From Methanomassiliicoccales archaeon (GTDB lineage Archaea; Thermoplasmatota; Thermoplasmata; Methanomassiliicoccales; UBA472), in assembly GCA_028679935.1 (NCBI GenBank), contig JAJRAL010000134.1, positions 1 to 10,605 of the forward strand: a stretch of DNA of 10,605 bases. Reading direction: 5' to 3'. The translations under genes were made by a program, and so were the position numbers. The notes under the pieces are model-generated. The model was given only the letters and a program-made list of their open reading frames with translations, searched no databases and had not been told where the DNA came from. Shown piece by piece: positions 6,401 to 10,605 of the stretch (its first letter is position 1; each line of letters starts with the position of its first letter).

Positions 6401-7108
6401 ATGTCGATCTACCGGGTTGGGTACCGCGAGGATGACTGCCAGGCGACCCTGTACAACCACGGCTGCAACTGGAATTGCGGCATCTGCTCCTATAAGCTCA
6501 GGGAGGGATTCGCGCCATCGCGGACCCTGTCCACCAAGGAGGTCCTCTCGGAGCTGACGTCCTTCCATATCGACAAGCTCCTGATCCTCGGAGGGGAGCC
6601 GATGACCTGCCCCGACCTCGATGTCATCGTGGCGAAGGTGAAGGAGAGAAGAGCGATCATCAGGATCGCGCACTCCAACGCCTCCATCCTCCCGCCCCAG
6701 GGCGTCGATGAGATAGGCATCAGCCTGAGGGCCTTCAGCCGGAGGAAGCACCAGCAGCTGACCGGAACGACGAACACGAAGGTGCTCGGCAACATCTATG
6801 CCATCCACGACCGCGGCCTACGGATGGAGGTAAGCACGATCCTCATCCCTCAGATCGTTGGCGCGGATGAGATCGCCAAGGTCGCCGCGTTCCTCGCCGA
6901 CGTGGATCCGGCGATCCCGTTCCACATCTCATCCTACCTTCCCGTCCCGGGCATCTCGTGGCGCAGGCCGACGCGCGAGGAGATGGCCGAGGCGGTGCTC
7001 GTCGCGAGGGAGCATCTCAAGACTGTGAGCTGGTCGTCCCTGAGCGTGAACGATTACCTCGCCTCCAGCTCCAGGGATACGATGCAGCATCGGGACGGTG
7101 TTTTCTGA
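6401..7108 (+). CDS. Radical SAM protein, PflA/AmrS-like (COG1180 type)
   Basis: A 235-residue radical SAM enzyme. Seen: Cys22-x3-Cys26-x2-Cys29 (CNWNCGIC) for the 4Fe-4S cluster, GGEP (64-67) for SAM binding, and a SLRAFSRRKHQQLTGTTN stretch matching the family pattern K-A-F-x(n)-H-x-x-L-T-G-x-x-N of pyruvate-formate-lyase-activating-enzyme-like proteins, followed by the STILIPQIV strand. Only two other cysteines occur (13, 70), so no SPASM-type auxiliary cluster is evident. ATG 6401 is chosen because GAGGTGAT (6380-6387) and AGGGG lie upstream; an in-frame GTG at 6383 would add six residues. It lies 27 bp after the binding-protein gene and its stop touches the permease start, so it is co-transcribed with the importer. 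Inference: it may modify the imported ligand or a partner protein. Its substrate is unknown. Confidence 0.88.
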   Translation: MSIYRVGYREDDCQATLYNHGCNWNCGICSYKLREGFAPSRTLSTKEVLSELTSFHIDKLLILGGEPMTCPDLDVIVAKVKERRAIIRIAHSNASILPPQGVDEIGISLRAFSRRKHQQLTGTTNTKVLGNIYAIHDRGLRMEVSTILIPQIVGADEIAKVAAFLADVDPAIPFHISSYLPVPGISWRRPTREEMAEAVLVAREHLKTVSWSSLSVNDYLASSSRDTMQHRDGVF

Positions 7109-8152
7109 TTGACGACGGACATCGAGAAGCTTCATCGTGACAAGTTGGCCCTCTGGACCCTGGTCCTGGTCCTCCTGGCGGCCGGCCTGTTCGTCGCGAT
7201 GATCTTCTCGATATGCATCGGCGCGGTCAACATCCCGGCCGTCAAGGTGCTGGAGATCATCACCGGGCTCTACAACGGCCCTCAGGATTCAGACTACATG
7301 ATCGTGGTGAACATCCGCCTGCCTAGGGTCCTCTTGGCGGCGGTGGTGGGCGCAGGGCTCTCGATCGCGGGCGTCGCGATGCAGGGCGTGTTCCGCAACC
7401 CGATGGCCTCGCCGTCGGTGCTTGGCATATCATCCGGGGCGGCGTTCGGCGCTTCCCTCGCCATAGTGCTGGGGTTCAGCTTCGTCGGCGGGGCCTGGGC
7501 GATCCCGGCGATGGCGTTCGTGTTCTGCATCGCCACGATGTTCCTCGTCTACGGCATCTCGCGAACCGGCGGTATCGTCCCGGTCGAGACGCTGCTGTTG
7601 GCGGGCATCGCGGTGGGGGCTCTGTTCTCCGCCCTCGTCTCCTTCATGCAGTTCATCGCCGGGGAGCAACTCAGTTCGGTCATCTTCTGGCTGATGGGTG
7701 GGCTCTCCTCCGCGACCTGGGGACAGCTCGTGCTCGTCACCCCGCTGATCGCGATAGGATCTTTCGCCATCGCATGGTACGCGAGGGACCTCAACCTGAT
7801 GACGATCGGAGAGGAGCACGCCTCGAGCCTCGGGGTCGATACGCAGAAGGTGATCCTCAGGCTGACGGTCGCCACCTCGCTGGTCGTCGCGGCGGCGGTT
7901 TCGGTATCCGGAGTGATCGGCTTCGTCGGACTGATCATCCCGCACATCATTCGGATGATGGTGGGGCCGGACCACAGGATGCTCGTGCCCGCCTCGATAC
8001 TGGCGGGTGCCGCGTTCCTGGTGTTGACCGATACCTTCTCTAGGACGATACTCGCGCCGTCCGAGCTCCCGGTCGGCATCGTGACCGCTGTCCTAGGAGC
8101 GCCGTTCTTCCTCTATCTCCTGCGTCGGCGCAAGCACATGATGGGGTGGTAG
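7109..8152 (+). CDS. BtuC/FecD-type ABC transporter permease
   Basis: Integral membrane subunit of 347 residues, normal for the FecCD family, which forms a dimer of about ten helices per subunit for uptake of iron-siderophores, heme or vitamin B12. Seen: a first hydrophobic helix (about 14-38), the signature stretch from RLPRVLLAAVVGAGLSIAG (70-88) through QGVFRNPMASP (92-102) to LGISSGA (105-111), the ATPase-coupling region GFVGLIIPHIIRMMVGPDHR (271-290), and the last helix LPVGIVTAVLGAPFFLYLL (320-338) with a basic cytoplasmic tail. The start is TTG, directly abutting the TGA of the radical SAM gene, with only a weak GGTG upstream; this arrangement suggests translational coupling. Substrate specificity cannot be read from the sequence. 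It is followed by the cognate ATPase. Confidence 0.94.
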   Translation: MTTDIEKLHRDKLALWTLVLVLLAAGLFVAMIFSICIGAVNIPAVKVLEIITGLYNGPQDSDYMIVVNIRLPRVLLAAVVGAGLSIAGVAMQGVFRNPMASPSVLGISSGAAFGASLAIVLGFSFVGGAWAIPAMAFVFCIATMFLVYGISRTGGIVPVETLLLAGIAVGALFSALVSFMQFIAGEQLSSVIFWLMGGLSSATWGQLVLVTPLIAIGSFAIAWYARDLNLMTIGEEHASSLGVDTQKVILRLTVATSLVVAAAVSVSGVIGFVGLIIPHIIRMMVGPDHRMLVPASILAGAAFLVLTDTFSRTILAPSELPVGIVTAVLGAPFFLYLLRRRKHMMGW

Positions 8153-8195
8153 CACGAGGCTTGCAGTCCAGGGCGTCGAGTTCGGGTACAAGAGC

Positions 8196-8966
8196 GTGCC
8201 CGTCCTGGAGGACGTGGGCTTCAGCGCCGAGGCGGGAGAGGTGGTCGGCGTCCTCGGCCCGAACGGCTCCGGCAAGACGACGCTCCTGAAGTGCATGAAC
8301 AAGGCCCTCAAGCCGAGGGCCGGCTCGGTCCTGGTGGACGACCGCGATATCTCGGTCTTGCCAAGGAAGGAGATCGCCAGGGAGATGGGCGTGGTGCCGC
8401 AGAACAGCGGCGTCAACTTCCCCTTCACCGCGCTCGAGATCGTGATGATGGGGCGCGGCCCGAACCTCAGACGGTTCGAGATGGAGGGCGACGAGGACAT
8501 CAAGATCGTCAAGAGGGCGATGATAGCGACGGACGTGATCGAGCTCGCCGCGAGGCCGATGACGGAGCTCAGCGGTGGCGAGAGGCAGAGGGTGATCATC
8601 GCCCGGGCCCTCGCCCAGACGCCAAAGATCCTCCTGCTCGACGAGCCGACGCTTCACTTGGACGTCAACCATCAGCTTGAGATACTAGACATGGTCCGGC
8701 ACTTGGCGAAGAAGGACAACCTCACCGTGGTGATGGTCTCGCACGACCTGAACATGGCCGCCAGGTACTGTGACAAGATTCTCCTCCTCCACGAGGGCAA
8801 GGTCATCGCCGCGGGAACGATCCCGGAAGTGCTGACGAGCGAGAACATGGAGAAGGTGTTCAAGGTCAAGGCGGTCGCGGCGTACGACGAGAGGGTCGGC
8901 GCGTACGGTGTGACGATCCTCGGCTTCATCCCGAGGAACATGAACGGCGGGGCAGGGAGCGATTAA
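8196..8966 (+). CDS. ABC transporter ATP-binding protein (BtuD/FecE type); true start probably upstream
   Basis: Cytoplasmic ATPase powering the neighbouring permease. Numbered from the GTG at 8196: Walker A GPNGSGKTT (21-29), Q-loop Gln69, signature LSGGERQRV (125-133), Walker B ILLLDEPT (145-152), LDVNHQ (155-160), switch His183 (VSHD). The length of 256 residues and these motifs are normal for FecE/BtuD. However, clear homology continues upstream in frame: RLAVQGVEFGYKSVPVLEDV, with the A-loop Tyr encoded at 8187-8189. No ATG, GTG or TTG occurs in this frame between the TGA at 8139-8141 and 8196. A GGGGTGGT (8143-8150) precedes an in-frame ACG at 8154, a possible non-standard start; alternatives are a sequence error, a frameshift from the permease end, or a shortened protein. 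The coordinates given use the first ordinary start codon. Last gene of the importer operon. Confidence 0.85.
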   Translation: MPVLEDVGFSAEAGEVVGVLGPNGSGKTTLLKCMNKALKPRAGSVLVDDRDISVLPRKEIAREMGVVPQNSGVNFPFTALEIVMMGRGPNLRRFEMEGDEDIKIVKRAMIATDVIELAARPMTELSGGERQRVIIARALAQTPKILLLDEPTLHLDVNHQLEILDMVRHLAKKDNLTVVMVSHDLNMAARYCDKILLLHEGKVIAAGTIPEVLTSENMEKVFKVKAVAAYDERVGAYGVTILGFIPRNMNGGAGSD

Positions 8967-8969
8967 TAT
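8962..8969 (+). promoter_or_regulatory. Archaeal TATA-like box for the small cysteine-rich gene
   Basis: ATTAATAT overlaps the stop codon of the ATPase gene and is centred about 28 bp before the ATG at 8994. There is no Shine-Dalgarno-like sequence between, so a leaderless transcript is likely. The downstream gene is therefore probably transcribed separately from the importer operon. Confidence 0.6.
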
Positions 8970-8993
8970 CGGGCACATCGTTCCATTGGTGTC

Positions 8994-9323
8994 ATGACAT
9001 CAACGGTCAGGTTAGACACCAGGATCTGCTCGCACGAGACCACCGTCCGGGCGAAGGACAAGGGCGACGGCACCGTCGACATCGAGATCGAGAGCGATTG
9101 TTCATCGGTCCAGACGTACGCGGGGATGCTCAAGTCGGCGGACACCCAAGACCTCACCGAATGGAGCGGGTCGAAGGTGCTGGAGATGGCGGAGAAGGCC
9201 GGGCTGACCACCACCTGCCTCGTCCCGACCGCGGTGTTCAACTGCTGCTGGGTCGAGCTCGGCATGATATCGAAGACCCTGGCGAAGGACAAGAGCCCAC
9301 TGTGCATCCACTTCGTCGACTGA
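8994..9323 (+). CDS. Small cysteine-rich conserved protein of unknown function (possibly DUF6951-like)
   Basis: A soluble protein of 109 residues with no signal peptide or membrane segment. Six cysteines occur at 12, 36, 75, 84, 85 and 104. The arrangement is a short N-terminal strand with ICSHET, an ESDCSSVQ segment, a central helical stretch, then TTTCLVPTAVFNCCWVELG (72-90) and a C-terminal SPLCIHF. The CLVP-to-VELG stretch resembles small proteins I recall from anaerobic archaea and bacteria under the label DUF6951; that match is from memory and unchecked. Spaced cysteines with a CC pair could bind a metal or iron-sulfur cluster or support redox chemistry, but no known ligand pattern is matched. 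It follows the importer operon by 27 bp but has its own TATA-like box at 8962-8969, so any functional link is only suggestive. Confidence 0.75.
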   Translation: MTSTVRLDTRICSHETTVRAKDKGDGTVDIEIESDCSSVQTYAGMLKSADTQDLTEWSGSKVLEMAEKAGLTTTCLVPTAVFNCCWVELGMISKTLAKDKSPLCIHFVD

Positions 9324-9340
9324 GCGCCAGGTCTAACATA

Positions 9341-9348
9341 CTTATACC
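9341..9348 (+). promoter_or_regulatory. Archaeal TATA-like box for the deacetylase-fold gene
   Basis: CTTATACC lies in the 47-bp gap between genes, centred about 26 bp before the ATG at 9371. No Shine-Dalgarno-like sequence precedes that ATG. The spacing supports a leaderless transcript beginning at or next to the start codon. Confidence 0.6.
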
Positions 9349-9370
9349 CACCCGCCTTTAACGGGACTTC

Positions 9371-10459
9371 ATGAGCGGAGGGCGCACTGCGCTCCTTTGG
9401 AACGACGACTTCATGAAGTATTCGTTCGGCGAGGGGCATCCCTTCCAGCCGGTGCGGTACAGGATGACCGTCGACCTCCTGGAGCGGATGGGCGTGCTGA
9501 GAGGCGACGCGGTCAAGATCGTCGCGAAGTCCGCCACCGTCAACGACTTGGAGCTCGTGCACGACCCGCACCACGTGGACTTCGTCAGGGCGATGACGGA
9601 AAGGGGCGAGGGCATGCTCGATCGAGGCGATACCCCTGCGACGAAGGAGCTGTTCGAGGGCAGCCTGGCAGCGGTCGGCGCCACCATCCGTGGGATGGAG
9701 GGGATCATGAGCGGGGAGCTCGTTCACGCCTTCAACATGGCGGGGGGACTGCACCACGCCGCCCCGGACCACTCCGCCGGTTTCTGCGTCTTCAACGACA
9801 TGGCCGTCGCGGTCCGTCGCCTGCAGCGGGACCACAAGCTGAAGCGCATCGCGATCATCGACATCGATGGACATCACGGCGACGGGACACAGGCGACGTT
9901 CTACGCTGAGAAGGTGCTGACAATCTCGCTGCACCGCCACGGCCGGACGATCTACCCGGGGACGGGCAGAATCGAGGAGGTCGGGGAGAAGGAAGGACGC
10001 GGATACTCGCTTAACGTCCCGCTGCCCTGCGCCACCGGCGACAAGACGTACATGGACGCGTACCGCCGCGTCGTCGTCCCGGCCCTAGAGGAGTACAAAC
10101 CGGAGTTCATTATCCACCAGTTTGGCGTGGATGGGCACTACAAGGACCCGCTCGTCGGCCTCGGCCTGACCACCCATGCCTACCAGGAGATATCAGAGGT
10201 GACGCATGACCTCGCCCACCGCCTCTGTGATGGCAAATACCTCGTCGTCGGGGGAGGGGGCTACAACCTCGACGTGGTGCCGCGCTGCTGGTCGATCATG
10301 TTCTGCGTCCTGTCGGGCAGCTACCCCAAGGACATGGCCGTGTTCGAGGCGCTGCACGACCGGAAGGCGCCGCCGGAGCCAAACGACGTGCCGGAGATCG
10401 TGAGGGAGACGGTTGACAGACTGGTCTACGATGCCCTGCCGCTGATTCGCGGGAGCTGA
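9371..10459 (+). CDS. Histone-deacetylase-fold zinc amidohydrolase (AcuC-like, class I type)
   Basis: Zn-dependent deacetylase/amidohydrolase of the arginase-deacetylase fold, 362 residues, typical for AcuC/HDLP-like proteins. It probably acts in the cytoplasm on acetyl-lysine in proteins or on small acetylated amides. Seen: His128-His129 (GGLHHA, catalytic pair), DIDGHHGDG (164-172) with charge-relay Asp164 and zinc ligands Asp166 and His168, the third zinc ligand Asp254 (FGVDGHYKDPL), and GGGGYN (294-299) with transition-state Tyr298. The residue seven after Asp254 is Leu261, as in class I/HDLP enzymes; polyamine deacetylases have a gatekeeper Glu there, so polyamine specificity is unlikely. 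All catalytic residues are intact. It stands alone with its own TATA-like box (9341-9348) and converges on the tRNA-Asp gene. Whether an archaeal chromatin protein is the substrate cannot be told. Confidence 0.93.
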   Translation: MSGGRTALLWNDDFMKYSFGEGHPFQPVRYRMTVDLLERMGVLRGDAVKIVAKSATVNDLELVHDPHHVDFVRAMTERGEGMLDRGDTPATKELFEGSLAAVGATIRGMEGIMSGELVHAFNMAGGLHHAAPDHSAGFCVFNDMAVAVRRLQRDHKLKRIAIIDIDGHHGDGTQATFYAEKVLTISLHRHGRTIYPGTGRIEEVGEKEGRGYSLNVPLPCATGDKTYMDAYRRVVVPALEEYKPEFIIHQFGVDGHYKDPLVGLGLTTHAYQEISEVTHDLAHRLCDGKYLVVGGGGYNLDVVPRCWSIMFCVLSGSYPKDMAVFEALHDRKAPPEPNDVPEIVRETVDRLVYDALPLIRGS

Positions 10460-10512
10460 GGAAGGGGCCACGAAACGACCGCGTCGCGCGGCGAAGTGAG
10501 GTGAGAAGCGGG

Positions 10513-10588
10513 TGGCGCCCCGGTCGGGATTCGGACCCGAGTCCCAAGCTCGACAGGCTTGGATGATAGGCCGCTACACTACCGGGGC
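10513..10588 (-). tRNA. tRNA-Asp (anticodon GTC), CCA end encoded
   Basis: A full cloverleaf can be drawn on the minus strand. The acceptor stem is GCCCCGG/CCGGGGC (10588-10582 with 10523-10517). The D-arm has the G10-U25 pair and G18-G19. The anticodon stem is CAAGC/GCTTG with loop CTGTCGA and anticodon GTC at 10554-10552. The variable loop has 4 nt, and the T-stem is TCGGG/CCCGA. Discriminator G73 (10516) and the GTC anticodon agree with tRNA-Asp identity. CCA is encoded at 10515-10513. There is no intron. The T-loop reads TCCGAAT, so position 55 (10534) is C where U is nearly universal, while C56, G57 and A58 are as expected. Its promoter would lie beyond the right edge of the window. It converges with the deacetylase gene across about 53 bp in which I see no clear signal. 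Confidence 0.93.
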
Positions 10589-10605
10589 AGCCTTTCTCCA
10601 GAATA

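Noticed and set aside
8040..8672. Long antisense frame opposite the permease and ATPase genes
   Set aside because: It is a shadow of GC-rich coding sequence, with Arg/His/Asp-rich low-complexity composition and no domain; the opposite strand carries clear ABC transporter motifs. Similar long antisense frames opposite other genes were rejected for the same reason.

Overview
The window looks like chromosomal DNA of a GC-rich archaeon. The evidence is a DRG-family GTPase with a TGS domain, TATA-like boxes about 26-28 bp before start codons that lack Shine-Dalgarno sites (leaderless transcription), a substrate-binding protein held by an N-terminal membrane anchor and rich in N-glycosylation sequons, and a tRNA gene of archaeal context. 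A Thermoplasmatota-like lineage, perhaps related to Methanomassiliicoccales, would fit, but this is a guess from general character; no marker in the window settles it.

Layout. Positions 1-2377 carry a DRG GTPase and a PLP-dependent trans-sulfuration enzyme of the cystathionine gamma-synthase/lyase family, both on the + strand. Histidyl-tRNA synthetase (2416-3702, +) follows with its own promoter. It converges on a short RNase HI gene (3828-4259, -) across a 125-bp gap containing nested inverted repeats and a TATA-like box, which may be a terminator or a small RNA gene. Upstream of RNase HI is a bacterial-type pyruvoyl aspartate decarboxylase, panD (4311-4652, -).

A 272-bp divergent intergenic region (4653-4924), with a near-central palindrome, separates panD from a four-gene + strand cluster: a membrane-anchored substrate-binding protein with two Ig-like domains (4925-6373), a PflA/AmrS-like radical SAM protein (6401-7108), a BtuC/FecD-type permease (7109-8152) and its ATPase (8196-8966). 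Together these form an iron-siderophore, heme or corrinoid type importer with a radical SAM enzyme placed inside the operon. The ATPase has no ordinary start codon where homology says it should begin.

Two single genes with their own leaderless promoters follow: a small cysteine-rich protein (8994-9323) and a class I type histone-deacetylase-fold hydrolase (9371-10459). The window ends with a convergent tRNA-Asp(GTC) gene on the minus strand that encodes its own CCA and has C instead of the near-universal U at position 55.

No CRISPR array, insertion sequence, rRNA or phage gene was seen. The strongest leads are the radical SAM gene inside the importer operon, the pyruvoyl PanD in an apparent archaeon, the structured intergenic element at 3669-3751, the ATPase start problem, and the C55 tRNA.
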